64,000 bases of DNA from JBBATK01 sp044228685 (GCA_044228685.1 JBGAUL010000009.1:1-64000); one strand, 5' to 3'; counted from the first letter of the stretch, positions 44,889 to 54,887 are shown. A program made the numbers and translations. Notes: generated from the sequence alone by a model not told the origin.

Positions 44889-47201
44889 CTACCTCCTAAA
44901 ACTCATACAAATACTCGTCCCCTCACCAGGCTTTGAATCAACACTAATCTTTGCCGAGAATGCATCGGCGAAGTGTTTGACGATGGCAAGACCAAGTCCT
45001 GCGCCACCGGCGCGTGCAGTGGCTGAGTCTTTGAGACGCACGAATGGTTCAAAGATGGTGGCTTGTTCTTCTAATGAAATGCCGACGCCTTTATCGACGA
45101 CGCAGATGTGCACGTAGTCGGCGTCAGACCAGGTGCGCAGCGATAAGTACTTGGTGTCAGCCGAGTATTTAAGCGAATTCGAAATCAGATTTATCAATGC
45201 TTCTGTCAGTGCATCTGCATCAATTGAGACAACTGAATCAACTGCCTGTAAATCCTTCTGCAGTGTGAAGCTGTGCATATCAATTTGATAGTGCATGATG
45301 TCGATAACGTGTTCGATCAATGCGTGTACATCAACTGCTTCTGGATGATATTCTTTAACGCCACGTTCGATCTTCGCATAATCGAGAACGTTGTTGATCA
45401 ATCGCGTCAGTCGATCTGATTCACCCTCGATAATTCCTAAGTACTTCCTTGCGCGATCGCTCTGCACTTGTGAGTGCAGCATTTCCGCAAACATCTTGAT
45501 CGAGGTCAGAGGCGTTTTTAGTTCGTGAGTTACGCCGCTGACGAAGTACGATTTCAATTCGTTGAGTTCAGCAAGACGCTGCGACTCCATGTGCTCGCGA
45601 AGCAATTTTTCCTGAAGTGTAAAGCGCTGCATGGTTGCGCCACATTGCGAGGCAATACTGACGAGTAGATCGATGTCTTCTTCAGTGTAGCGCTGCGACG
45701 ACTTCTTTGTGCCGCAACACAAATAGCCCAAGGGCTGACCGTCTTCATTGAGCATGCTGTATGTAGCGATGAAGCGGTTGGGATCGTAGAGGTCGTCGGG
45801 ACTAAGACTTGTATCTGCATCATCTAAGCTTGCAAGTACCGTCAATACGCCCTCATCGTGCAGACTGACAAAAGCAAGACGTTGTGGGTGCAGGACGGTG
45901 TCGAGTTCTTTAACGACGGTCTGCGCAAGGTGCGAAGCACTTAAGCAAGATTCAATGAGTTGCACGAGCTTGCGTTGCGTGTTGCGGTAATTGTATTGTT
46001 CGCGAAAAAAAGTGCGATCAACAAAACGTTGCACCAGACCTCGCGCGGGTGCGAAGAGGAGGATGTTGATGACGATGATGATGGGGATCAACACTTGCAA
46101 AGTGGCGAAGTCTTGTCCTACCGTTCGGACCGTCAACATCATAAACAAACCATACAATCCCAGCAAGAAGCTGAACACAATGAGATAAACCGTACCGCGA
46201 TTAACGATGAAGTCGATATCCATCACACGGTATCGAATAATCGCAATCGCAAAGGTCACCGGCGCAACAATTGTTAGCGCAGTCACTCCTTCTTCAGCTA
46301 TCAATCCGCGATGCCACACCAGTTGTGGCAAGAGCCAGAGAACTGCGAATCCCAAAACGCTGATGGTAAAGCCGGTCAGTACCCAGAGAAGTTTGCGTCG
46401 TTCTTCACCGGATTCAGCTTGTCGATAGGACCGGGCTAATCGCACGACACTGGCAGCGACCAGGATGATAAAGAACACGCGACATGCAACAAACACACTT
46501 TCGAAAACGCGCAGAGAATAATCCGAATTCTTCGTTGAATACAAAACGTCCGCAACGAGAAAGGCTCCAAAGGTCAACGCGGTGGCGTAGATATATGGCA
46601 GCACGCGACGAATGTGATTGAGTTTATCCTTGGGGAATACAAAGGTGAAGTGAAGCAAGAAGACCGGCACCAAAGCATAGGAGATAAAAAAGCACGACAA
46701 GGTGCAGAGTGAAATCCACTCAGGCAGTGCAAATCGATATCCGGGATTGGCACTGATTAAAACCGCAACGCAAACGCTCAAGTGATGGAAGATGTGGGCG
46801 GAGTAATCGCCGTAGCGACGAAACAGAACCAACATTCCCAGACCGACGAAGACCAGGCTCACTATGAGACTGACGACAAGACCAAAGCTGCTGATTTGCC
46901 GGACAAGGACGAGTTTTTGAGAAGTGATGAGTCCTGCATCTGTCTGACGAAGCACCGTCAAGGTGTCGCCTACCGGATGCAAATCCATCACGAACTCCAA
47001 CTGTTCCAGCGAGTTAAGACTTTGACCGGACACAACGGGAGCGGGCGAGTTGCCGTGGAGATACGAAGTGACGTCTGTCTCAAGCAGCGGACTATGCGCT
47101 TTCTGCGTTTGTAGGTACACACCAAGCAGCACGATCACGCAGATCAAGGCATCCAACATCAAGAAGGTTGCGCGTCGTGGGTGAATGAGAGTTTGAATCA
47201 T
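44889..47201 (-). CDS. Membrane sensor histidine kinase with multi-helix sensor and GAF-like domain
   Basis: A 770-residue protein. The N-terminal part has an extracytoplasmic loop after the first helix (about residues 18-38) and then a block of about seven to eight transmembrane helices (about 100-395), with H-F-T-F-V-F-P as in 7TM-type sensors. A GAF-like domain (about 410-520) follows, then HisKA with V-T-H-E-L-K-T-P-L and phospho-acceptor His 559. The HATPase part has N-L-I-S-N-S-L-K-Y-S (N box), D-K-G-V-G-I (G1) and G-G-A-G-L-G-L-A-I-V (G2). The start at ATG 47201 is preferred over TTG 47240. No response regulator gene is adjacent. It is divergent from the cytochrome gene at 47306, with about 100 bases between. 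Confidence 0.92.
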   Translation of the reverse strand: MIQTLIHPRRATFLMLDALICVIVLLGVYLQTQKAHSPLLETDVTSYLHGNSPAPVVSGQSLNSLEQLEFVMDLHPVGDTLTVLRQTDAGLITSQKLVLVRQISSFGLVVSLIVSLVFVGLGMLVLFRRYGDYSAHIFHHLSVCVAVLISANPGYRFALPEWISLCTLSCFFISYALVPVFLLHFTFVFPKDKLNHIRRVLPYIYATALTFGAFLVADVLYSTKNSDYSLRVFESVFVACRVFFIILVAASVVRLARSYRQAESGEERRKLLWVLTGFTISVLGFAVLWLLPQLVWHRGLIAEEGVTALTIVAPVTFAIAIIRYRVMDIDFIVNRGTVYLIVFSFLLGLYGLFMMLTVRTVGQDFATLQVLIPIIIVINILLFAPARGLVQRFVDRTFFREQYNYRNTQRKLVQLIESCLSASHLAQTVVKELDTVLHPQRLAFVSLHDEGVLTVLASLDDADTSLSPDDLYDPNRFIATYSMLNEDGQPLGYLCCGTKKSSQRYTEEDIDLLVSIASQCGATMQRFTLQEKLLREHMESQRLAELNELKSYFVSGVTHELKTPLTSIKMFAEMLHSQVQSDRARKYLGIIEGESDRLTRLINNVLDYAKIERGVKEYHPEAVDVHALIEHVIDIMHYQIDMHSFTLQKDLQAVDSVVSIDADALTEALINLISNSLKYSADTKYLSLRTWSDADYVHICVVDKGVGISLEEQATIFEPFVRLKDSATARAGGAGLGLAIVKHFADAFSAKISVDSKPGEGTSICMSFRR

Positions 47202-47305
47202 GCTTGGACCTTGCGCCTGATAATGAATTTTTTCATGCAAATCCGTAACAAACTACGCATTTAGGTTATATTGCTCTTATTAGTAAGGCCATTCAGATCA
47301 ACACC

Positions 47306-48220
47306 ATGAAAAAACTCCTACTCCTTTGTTTTCTCGTAATTCCGGCGGTTCTCCCTCTTCAGAGCTTCCTCGAACAACCCTCAAATCAGGGTATTGAAGC
47401 CGATACTATCTGCTTAAGTCGCGATATTCTGCCAATCTTCAACTCCAATTGTGCTCAAGCAGGTTGTCATGATGCAACGACCCACAGAGATGGAGTCGTC
47501 ACCACAACCTATGACCTGGTCATGAAAGGAATTAGAGCCGGTAACCCAAACACCAGCTCGTTCTATCGTCAAATAAATCAAAAAACAATGCCTCAGTTCC
47601 CTTATTTGCCGATTCCTGACTCATTAAAGAACAGAATTGCGGCATGGATTACAGCTGGTGCAAAGAACAACGCCTGTGCCGACCTTCCTTGTGATACAAC
47701 TAACATAGATTATCTCCGCGACATTAAGCCAATTCTTCAAGTTAATTGTGTTGGATGTCACCAGTCATCACTTGCAGGCGGTGGCGTTCACCTCGACAAT
47801 GATGAAAACAACGACTTATTGAAAGAAACGATTTATGCAACCGTCGCGCACTTGGAAGGTGCCAAAGCAATGCCGGTAAACATCGCAGCGCTGAGCAAAT
47901 GTCAGGTAGCAAAAATCCGTAACTGGGCATTCCCTGCATCGACATCCGGTGTTGACGATCAACAAAACGCGCAACCACGTATTCAGGTTATTCCTTCTGT
48001 GTCCGGTAATGATGTGCTGCGCTTTAGTCTTCTGCAACCTGCTTACGTCACTATCTCCGTGTTCGCAGCAGATGGATCACAAATCAGTCAGCAATCAAAC
48101 GTCCTCGCACACAGCGGCGCAAATGATCAACAACTCGGCACAGCACAATTGCCACACGGCTTGTATTTCGTTCGCCTAGTTGCTGACGGACGCGTGGTAT
48201 CCCAAAAATTCGTCCGCTAA
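47306..48220 (+). CDS. Exported cytochrome c-like protein with T9SS-type sorting domain
   Basis: A 304-residue protein with a signal peptide (about residues 1-20). Two haem-binding motifs are present: C-A-Q-A-G-C-H at 49-55 (CX4CH spacing, known in this family of exported cytochromes) and a canonical C-V-G-C-H at 148-152. I-L-P-I-F-N-S-N-C and I-K-P-I-L-Q-V-N-C precede them as the usual repeats. The last 75 residues form a sorting domain (H-G-L-Y-F-V-R-L-V-A-D-G ... K-F-V-R), so the haem protein would sit at or beyond the outer membrane. It is followed by a strong terminator. A role in extracellular electron transfer is possible but unproven. Confidence 0.85.
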   Translation: MKKLLLLCFLVIPAVLPLQSFLEQPSNQGIEADTICLSRDILPIFNSNCAQAGCHDATTHRDGVVTTTYDLVMKGIRAGNPNTSSFYRQINQKTMPQFPYLPIPDSLKNRIAAWITAGAKNNACADLPCDTTNIDYLRDIKPILQVNCVGCHQSSLAGGGVHLDNDENNDLLKETIYATVAHLEGAKAMPVNIAALSKCQVAKIRNWAFPASTSGVDDQQNAQPRIQVIPSVSGNDVLRFSLLQPAYVTISVFAADGSQISQQSNVLAHSGANDQQLGTAQLPHGLYFVRLVADGRVVSQKFVR

Positions 48221-48258
48221 ATCTCAGCGCATCAGTTCATTCATGCATGAAAGACTTA

Positions 48259-48289
48259 AGGGCTCGTCAATTGATGAGCCCTTTTTTTA
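48259..48289 (+). terminator. Rho-independent terminator
   Basis: Stem AGGGCTC (48259-48265) with GAGCCCT (48276-48282), inner TCAATTGA palindrome, then seven T. Ends the exported cytochrome gene. Confidence 0.9.
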
Positions 48290-48478
48290 TGTGATTCATT
48301 ATTCTGATTTCCTTCTTCTGAACCTCTCCCAGGACACGAGCATCTCTACGTTAAAAAGTGGAAACTTTCTGTTTGTCAGTTGAGCTGACAACAGAGAGTT
48401 TGCGCGCTCCAACCGCTCTCGACTCGCTTTGAATGTCTGTACAACAACATGATTGTGTGGACTACCTGTCATTTTTAA

Positions 48479-48493
48479 TACACACTTGGTGTA
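48479..48493. promoter_or_regulatory. Possible HigA operator
   Basis: Perfect inverted repeat TACAC (48479-48483), spacer ACTTG, GTGTA (48489-48493), 24 bases before the toxin start. This is where an autoregulating antitoxin would be expected to bind. Position and symmetry are the only evidence. Confidence 0.4.
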
Positions 48494-48517
48494 AACCATT
48501 TTTCAAATAGTTTTGCT

Positions 48518-48850
48518 ATGCTCATAGTTTTTCGGGACAAGAAGCTCGAAGGATTGGCTGCAGATTATGCGCGATGTCAGCGATCGATGGGTAGCAGACG
48601 AGCGAGGGTATTCATTGCACGACTTAACGCTCTGCACGATGCAAGAACTCTTGAAGACTTGCGCTATTTGCCGGGAAGATTTCACGAGCTCAGTGGTGAT
48701 AGGAAGGGCCAGTGGTCATGTGATTTGGATCATCCCTATCGATTGATTTTCACACCGCTTCGAAGCTCATCTTCCAAACGAGAATCGCAGCCGCTGGCAG
48801 ATACAACGTTGACGCTGGTTGAGATAATCGAAGTTGTTGACTATCACTGA
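48518..48850 (+). CDS. higB: HigB-like toxin of the RelE/ParE superfamily
   Basis: A 110-residue protein resembling the killer (HigB) toxins, which act as ribosome-dependent mRNA endonucleases. The core R-F-H-E-L-S-G-D-R-K-G-Q-W-S-C-D-L (about residues 54-70) and the strand H-P-Y-R-L-I-F are typical of the plasmid-maintenance killer family. It has an insert rich in S, R and K at about 83-92. It precedes its antitoxin, in the HigBA order (toxin first), with 19 bases between. The toxin reading frame is complete. Confidence 0.85.
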   Translation: MLIVFRDKKLEGLAADYARCQRSMGSRRARVFIARLNALHDARTLEDLRYLPGRFHELSGDRKGQWSCDLDHPYRLIFTPLRSSSSKRESQPLADTTLTLVEIIEVVDYH

Positions 48851-48869
48851 ATGCAATCAAGACCAAGAC

Positions 48870-49958
48870 ATGAAACAACACAATCAATACAATCCTCCGA
48901 TCGTTTTCCATCCAGGTGAACTTCTTGCTGAGAAGTTAGACGAGCTCGGGATGGGACCAAAGGAATTTGCCGTCCGTAGTGCAAAGCCGGAAAAGACAGT
49001 GACAGCGATACTGAAAGGACAAAGCTCCATCACACCGGATATGGCTGTGCGATTTGAAAGCGTGACGAAGATCCCTGCGATGTTCTGGCTTCGCCATCAG
49101 CAGAGCTATTATGAATATGGTGCGAGAAAGAAGAGGCTGATTGTCTTGCGTGAATCGAGAGCATGGGCAAAACGTTTTCCGCTGTCAGAGATGATGAAGT
49201 TAAAATGGATTGAGAAGACGAATGACCCACTTGAACAGACGGCGCAGTTGCTCTCCTTCTTTGGCGTCTCCGGAGCGGATGCGTGGGAAGATTATTATCT
49301 CAAGCAAAAACTCAAAGTCGCTTTTGGCATCACACTCAAGCATCATCACCATCCCCACTCGCTCTCAGCCTGGCTACGAAAGGGAGAACTTCAGGCGACG
49401 CACATGGAAGCGCCGGAATACTCGGCGACGAAATTCAAGAAGACCTTGCTTGAGTTGAAGAGTCTCATGAATACAGAGTCGCGAGATTGGATGCATCGTC
49501 TACAAAAGCTCTGCTTATCCGCAGGACTCAAACTTGTGTTCACACCATCATTATCCCAACTAAGGGTAAACGGTGCGACGCGTTGGATCAATTCCACTCC
49601 TCTCATTCAGATGAGCGACAAGTACAAAGGAGTTGATGTATTCTGGCACAATTTCTTTCACCAAGCCGGACATGTAGTCTTGCACGGTAAGAAGGAAGTA
49701 TTCTTGGAATCAGAAAATGTCAATGGCTCTGACGCAATCAAGGATTCGCAAGCGCGCGCATTTGCAATGAAGTTGACACTGAGCGAGGCAGAGGAGTTGC
49801 AAGTGCGGGAAGCGAACACGATGGGACCGGTGACGATTCGCAGATTTGCAAAGCAGTTTAATACTCATCCTGCTATCATCGCAGCTCGATTGCACGAAAA
49901 GAAGCTGATTTCATCTGCACTAACCAGGCAGTTTGTGAAGCCAATTGTCTTGGTGTAA
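48870..49958 (+). CDS. higA: HigA-type antitoxin fused to an ImmA/IrrE-like domain with altered active site
   Basis: A 362-residue protein. The N-terminal HigA/XRE helix-turn-helix (about residues 15-85, H-P-G-E-L-L-A-E-K-L-D-E-L-G and P-E-K-T-V-T-A-I-L-K-G) should bind the operator and neutralise HigB. The C-terminal half (about 200-330) resembles the ImmA/IrrE metallopeptidase fold. Where the active site HExxH is expected it reads H-Q-A-G-H (264-268), with Gln from CAA at 49662-49664 in place of the catalytic Glu. It may therefore be a pseudo-protease. The ATG at 48870 is preferred over a TTG at 48834 that overlaps the toxin gene. HigA antitoxins of normal size are about 100 residues. This long fused form is known in other bacteria. 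Confidence 0.85.
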   Translation: MKQHNQYNPPIVFHPGELLAEKLDELGMGPKEFAVRSAKPEKTVTAILKGQSSITPDMAVRFESVTKIPAMFWLRHQQSYYEYGARKKRLIVLRESRAWAKRFPLSEMMKLKWIEKTNDPLEQTAQLLSFFGVSGADAWEDYYLKQKLKVAFGITLKHHHHPHSLSAWLRKGELQATHMEAPEYSATKFKKTLLELKSLMNTESRDWMHRLQKLCLSAGLKLVFTPSLSQLRVNGATRWINSTPLIQMSDKYKGVDVFWHNFFHQAGHVVLHGKKEVFLESENVNGSDAIKDSQARAFAMKLTLSEAEELQVREANTMGPVTIRRFAKQFNTHPAIIAARLHEKKLISSALTRQFVKPIVLV

Positions 49959-50154
49959 ACAGAACACCGCAGCACAACACGACAGTTCTGTCTCTTTGCA
50001 CTCCACAACAATCAGTTCCAAAACTGATCAAGATCATGACCTAAGGCTTTTACAGGTGTGAACTTGCCCTGCCGTTGATAGCGATAGTTGATTGAAATAG
50101 CGCGACTATACATGACTCTCAACGGTACCTACTTCACCGTGAAAGGAGTCAGTC

Positions 50155-53100
50155 ATGAAAAAGTCTACCAGCTCAGCAGCGATAGTGCGAAGCCTAATAG
50201 CAATACTGTGCTCTACAGTACTGCTCAGCGCAGCACGCGATGGCGGACAGTCGAATTCCATTCAACTGAATCCCGCGATTTCATTTTGGTCTAAGGACCT
50301 GTGTTCACAGATGGTGGGGAAGTCGAGCGACTTACCGCAGATAGTGAGTTCAGGAACAAGCCTCCATGCGATTTGGAAATCAGATAGCGCAAGTATGCGC
50401 TATATCATGTACACCCGCTCGCTCGATAATGGCGCGAGTTGGCAAGAACCTCGTGTGATATTTACCTTTCCTTCGCACACCGGCGGCAGTGCCGGCGATG
50501 GTGGAACCTACCTGCGCAAGATGGCAGTGAATGCCAATGGTGTTCACGTGTTCTTGAGCGATTACAATACGCGCGGTACGTGGTATGGACGACTCGTCTA
50601 CATCCGCTCCATTAACAACGGAACAAGCTTTGAAGCACCGCGATATCTTTTTGATGCCAACGATGCATTCCGAGTCAACAACATCCTGCCGGTTGCAACT
50701 CCGAGTGGTGTGTCTGTAGTCTTTTTGCACAAGTGCAATTGGGCTTCTATCGACACTTGTTATGTGATGAACTCCAATGATAATGGCGCAAACTTCAGTC
50801 GAGATACTGTGTACACATCGGCCTGCGGAGGAGGAGTACCAAATGATTATTGGACAGATGGTACGCGACATATAGTGTGCTTTAGTTGGGCTTACTTCTA
50901 TTATGGTTTTCAAGAAGGACAGCAATTCGTGTCCATAAGTAATGACGGAGGCAAGCACTTCAAGATTACATCTCTGTCTGCGTTATACTCGTCGAAGTAT
51001 CGATCATTCCTAATGCCGGCGGATCATCAACCGCCACTTATAGCCGTCAGCGGACAAAACATGTACGTATTGGGTTATGATTATCCGGCAGGATATGGTC
51101 GCTTGTATGTGAACCGCTCCACCGACAACGGACAAAGCTTCACGCAGAGTTTGATCTGCATTGACTCGAGTCGATTGGCTCAGGAACAAAGCACTATCGC
51201 GGCTTCCGGATCCTATGTGTACGTCAGCACATTGATGAGGAACGACAAAGTCATACTGTTCAGCTCTTCAAACAACGCGCAAAGCTTTGGTAAGGAAGTG
51301 TATGTAACGACAGGTTCTGATCCCAACACATCCATGATTGCGGGTTCGGCTTATCCTCGTTTGTTTATTGACCCCACTGTTGCTAATGGATCGATGGTAC
51401 AGATCGCGCATCATGCCGGACGTTATGCTTATTCGACGGATGGCGGCAACACGGTTAAGGGTGGTCTGATGCTCTTTCCATTCTCGCTACGATCGTGGGG
51501 TTGGTTCGATGTTTGTATGGATGCACAAGGTCTACTGCACTACTTACAAAGCGCAGGCTCACTGACCTCGAGCTCCGGCAACACAGACGTCGACATCTGG
51601 TATCGTCGCTACAACTACAAGAGCGTCTTTAGCCAACAAGGCATCGGAAATCGGTGTTTGCTTATGTCAAACGAGCAACCGACGCCAACCGGTGATCATC
51701 AAAAGGACTTGTTGCAGATACCAAGTACGGATGCAAAGCAATTTGCTGGATCATATAGTATCGAGTTTCGCTTTAAATATTCCTCACGCGGAGACTATAG
51801 CTTTCCAATCCTTATTAAACCAGCCGGAGGGTCCCATACAAGTGGTACGTACCATTTCAGTTTAAGGGTGGGATACATCGTCGCAAGCGTGATTCCGCGA
51901 GGACAGCCTCAGATTGAACTTGGTTCACTCCAGGTGTTATCACCAGATCAGTGGTATCACGTTGCATTGACCGTCGATACGAGTCGCAAGAGCTCAAACG
52001 TCAATCTCTACATCAACGGAGAACTAAACTCGACTGCATCTGCAACCGTTCCGATCACCACGAGTTATGATCCACACACCATCGGTTATCCCTACGACAA
52101 TGCCTACACCATCAAAGCATTTTGCATTGATGAGTTGCGCATGTGGAAGCGTGCATTGAGTCAGACGGAAATCACTCTTGGTATGAGTTCAAGCGTGGCA
52201 ACAAACGCTGTGGGCTTGATTGGATATTTCCCCTTCGACGGCACAAGCGCCGACCTCACGGCTACACAGGGAGCCGGCATGCCCATGTACAAGGAGAGCT
52301 TTGTACCGTGTTCGGATTCGATGCTGTTCATCTCGCGACTTAGTCCTAACGTGGCTGGAAACACAGGTGACATCACGCTGAGTTTGAGTGGCGGAGGTTT
52401 TCGCGAAGGCATGCATGTGCAATTGCGTAAGGACAGTGCGACGGTGATTGTAGCAAGCTCAGTGCAGATCTTTAATAAGCGACAAGCCGAAGCAATCTTC
52501 GATTTGCGCGGAGCAGCACTTGCACAATGGAAGTTGGAAGTGTTTAGCAACAAAGACAGCGCTGTATTAAACAAGGCATTAGAAGTACGTCAGGGAGAGG
52601 TGCCCAATCCTTGGGTGTCAATTCACGGACGTAATCTCTTCTTAGCCAATCGATGGCAGAATTTCACGATCTATGTCGGTAATACTGCAAACGTTGATGC
52701 AACCGGCGTCCCTGTTTGGCTGGCGCTTAGCGACTCGCCGGATCTGGAAATGGAGTTTAGTGATTTTAGTGTGGGCTGGTCGGAGTATGCAGTGCAGAAG
52801 GGATATGACAAGACTCTTGCATCGTTGCCACTATTTGTGAAGGTGAATGCAATGCAGGGATTGCCTTTTAACGCCAGAGTTTATCCTCTCTATCTTTCGC
52901 GCGTTCCTGCTAACAGTGTGGTTGCTCTTCATTTTCGCGTTCGAAGCAGCAGCATTCAGCGCATTCAGATGAAATCGTGGGTCAATCCTCCTTTCTTCCA
53001 ATCACCGCTCAACGTCGAGTTAGCGCAGTGTATGGTGAGTTCGGTTGCCGAGCGAATTGTTGACAATACCATCACTGCTATCCCGGCAGTTGGTTGTGTG

Positions 53101-54483
53101 TATGCGGTGGGGAAGCTGGTGTATAATCCTTTTGACAGTTACAAAGCACCGGGCGGACCTCGCACTGTGCTCAGCACAATGCGCGAAGTAGGCGGAACCA
53201 TGTTGGATTGCGGAGTGAATTTGAGCGGGGTTGGAGCATTAGTGACCGGATTCGTCAAGTTCGTTTCCGATCTCGATCAATACGTCAACGACATTTCCAG
53301 TTGCAAGAAACGCTTCGCGCGAAATGGACGCTATGATGGTGCTTATGACATCGTGGGATCAATTGATCCTAACATGATTGTCGGACCAAGCGGATACGCA
53401 CCAGAGCGATACACATCAGGCGCACAGCGTTATGTGTATTCGGTGTATTGCGAGAACAAGAGTAGTGCGACGGCTCCGGCGCATCAGGTCGTGATACTTG
53501 ATACCTTGAACAAAAATCAATTTGATCTTACGTCATTCCACTTTGGAAGCATTAGTATTGGCGACACAAGCATTCAGGTTGTTGCGGCAGATGCTGCGTT
53601 GTCGACTTTAGTTGATTTGCGACCAAAGCGCAACGTGATTGTCAAAATCGACGCCAGCATGAACCCAACCAACGGTGCCATTCAATGGGTCTTTTCATCG
53701 CTTGATCCAACGACCTTGCAACCAACTGAAGAAGCGATGGGTGGATTCTTGCCACCAAACAAAACATCGCCGGAAGGTGAGGCAATGGTGTCGTACATAG
53801 TGAGTCTAAAACCTTACTTGCAACACAAGAGTCAACTCAAGAACGCAGCAACAATTGTCTTTGATCAGAACGCAGCGATTGTCACGAACACATACATCAA
53901 CACCATCGACAACTTGCCACCGCAGAGCAGCCTGAAGACATTGGTGATTAGCAACGACACGACCTTGACGCTGAGTTGGGACGCAACAGATGATGCCAGT
54001 GGCGTCGTTGAAACACAAGTGTGGATGTCAGTTGCAGACAGCGCCTATCAACCAATAGTAGGATCGGGTTCTTCTTCTGCAAAGTTTGGTTTCTATCGTC
54101 GAGGCACCGGCAAATCCTATCGCTTCTACACTATCGCCAGCGATAGTGTTGGCAATCAAGAAGCAGCACCATACTATGCCGATCTCACGGGCGTAGAGCA
54201 GGAGATTGAACAAGCATTGCAACCGGAAATTGTCAGCTTTGTACCAAATCCCGTTCACAACTTCTTTGATGCGGTAGTAACACTTCCAACGGCGGGGAAT
54301 GTGACGGTCACGATTGTTGATATTCTTGGACGCAGTGTGTTTAACACCGAAAGCAGCAACGCTGCAGGACTTCTTAACCTACACTTGAATACAAGCGCGT
54401 GGTCGCAAGGAGTTTATACTCTCAGCGTCACAGACACCAAGCAGCGCACAGCTCGCACGAGCTTCGTTGTTGTAGGTGAATAG
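50155..54483 (+). CDS. Very large exported sialidase-like/LamG protein with T9SS sorting domain
   Basis: A 1,442-residue protein with a signal peptide (about residues 1-27). Residues of about 45-480 form a sialidase/BNR-type propeller (S-L-D-N-G-A-S-W, S-N-D-G-G-K-H-F, S-T-D-N-G-Q-S-F). A LamG/concanavalin-like domain follows (about 520-690, Y-S-I-E-F-R-F-K and L-Y-I-N-G-E-L-N), then an IPT-like beta domain (about 725-820), a CARDB-like region (about 820-950), a long unassigned region and a Fn3-like segment (about 1265-1345). The T9SS sorting domain ends it (F-V-P-N-P-V-H-N, W-S-Q-G-V-Y-T-L). AAAGGAG at 50142-50148 supports the ATG at 50155. Likely a surface protein that binds or cleaves glycans. 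The substrate is unknown. Confidence 0.85.
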   Translation: MKKSTSSAAIVRSLIAILCSTVLLSAARDGGQSNSIQLNPAISFWSKDLCSQMVGKSSDLPQIVSSGTSLHAIWKSDSASMRYIMYTRSLDNGASWQEPRVIFTFPSHTGGSAGDGGTYLRKMAVNANGVHVFLSDYNTRGTWYGRLVYIRSINNGTSFEAPRYLFDANDAFRVNNILPVATPSGVSVVFLHKCNWASIDTCYVMNSNDNGANFSRDTVYTSACGGGVPNDYWTDGTRHIVCFSWAYFYYGFQEGQQFVSISNDGGKHFKITSLSALYSSKYRSFLMPADHQPPLIAVSGQNMYVLGYDYPAGYGRLYVNRSTDNGQSFTQSLICIDSSRLAQEQSTIAASGSYVYVSTLMRNDKVILFSSSNNAQSFGKEVYVTTGSDPNTSMIAGSAYPRLFIDPTVANGSMVQIAHHAGRYAYSTDGGNTVKGGLMLFPFSLRSWGWFDVCMDAQGLLHYLQSAGSLTSSSGNTDVDIWYRRYNYKSVFSQQGIGNRCLLMSNEQPTPTGDHQKDLLQIPSTDAKQFAGSYSIEFRFKYSSRGDYSFPILIKPAGGSHTSGTYHFSLRVGYIVASVIPRGQPQIELGSLQVLSPDQWYHVALTVDTSRKSSNVNLYINGELNSTASATVPITTSYDPHTIGYPYDNAYTIKAFCIDELRMWKRALSQTEITLGMSSSVATNAVGLIGYFPFDGTSADLTATQGAGMPMYKESFVPCSDSMLFISRLSPNVAGNTGDITLSLSGGGFREGMHVQLRKDSATVIVASSVQIFNKRQAEAIFDLRGAALAQWKLEVFSNKDSAVLNKALEVRQGEVPNPWVSIHGRNLFLANRWQNFTIYVGNTANVDATGVPVWLALSDSPDLEMEFSDFSVGWSEYAVQKGYDKTLASLPLFVKVNAMQGLPFNARVYPLYLSRVPANSVVALHFRVRSSSIQRIQMKSWVNPPFFQSPLNVELAQCMVSSVAERIVDNTITAIPAVGCVYAVGKLVYNPFDSYKAPGGPRTVLSTMREVGGTMLDCGVNLSGVGALVTGFVKFVSDLDQYVNDISSCKKRFARNGRYDGAYDIVGSIDPNMIVGPSGYAPERYTSGAQRYVYSVYCENKSSATAPAHQVVILDTLNKNQFDLTSFHFGSISIGDTSIQVVAADAALSTLVDLRPKRNVIVKIDASMNPTNGAIQWVFSSLDPTTLQPTEEAMGGFLPPNKTSPEGEAMVSYIVSLKPYLQHKSQLKNAATIVFDQNAAIVTNTYINTIDNLPPQSSLKTLVISNDTTLTLSWDATDDASGVVETQVWMSVADSAYQPIVGSGSSSAKFGFYRRGTGKSYRFYTIASDSVGNQEAAPYYADLTGVEQEIEQALQPEIVSFVPNPVHNFFDAVVTLPTAGNVTVTIVDILGRSVFNTESSNAAGLLNLHLNTSAWSQGVYTLSVTDTKQRTARTSFVVVGE

Positions 54484-54887
54484 CAGATCGACTTTTTCGA
54501 ATAGTCAAAAGCGATGCCGTGGAGTTTGCACTTCACGGCATCGCTGTTTATGGAATGAGTTACTCAACGGTCAAGGACAAGAGTTGGAGCCAACCGGGTT
54601 GTGGCGCAGGAGGTTTGGAATACGATGGAGGCGAACAAAAACGGCCTAAGAGCTTAACAAGGTGAGTCTCACGAAAGACGCGGGAAAATGTCGCGCAAGA
54701 GATCTCAAAAAAATACGCTCGAAGGGTGTCGCACGAGCGTTGTCTGCCGCAACGATCAAATGCTAACACCCATCGAGCAAAAGAGGGTCGGTTTTTGTTG
54801 TCAATCACGAAGCTGATGAGCTTCAAACATTCTATTAGTCAGTCATGAATGCGCAGGTCTACGCTCTGCGAAACCTAAGCTTATTGA
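54484..54887. other. Non-coding gap between convergent genes
   Basis: Apart from the hairpin at 54510-54545, no feature is recognised. A short minus-strand open frame (54560-54826) has no start with a ribosome-binding site and no recognisable domain, so I do not call it a gene. Confidence 0.3.
54510..54545. terminator. Strong hairpin, probable terminator
   Basis: Perfect 12-bp stem AGCGATGCCGTG (54510-54521) with CACGGCATCGCT (54534-54545), 12-base loop, only a short GTTT after it. It probably stops transcription from the sialidase/LamG gene. Confidence 0.65.

Noticed and set aside
54560..54826. Minus-strand open frame of 88 codons after the sialidase/LamG gene
   Set aside because: No ribosome-binding site, odd composition (many Pro, Ser, Cys), no recognised domain, and it lies next to a terminator hairpin.
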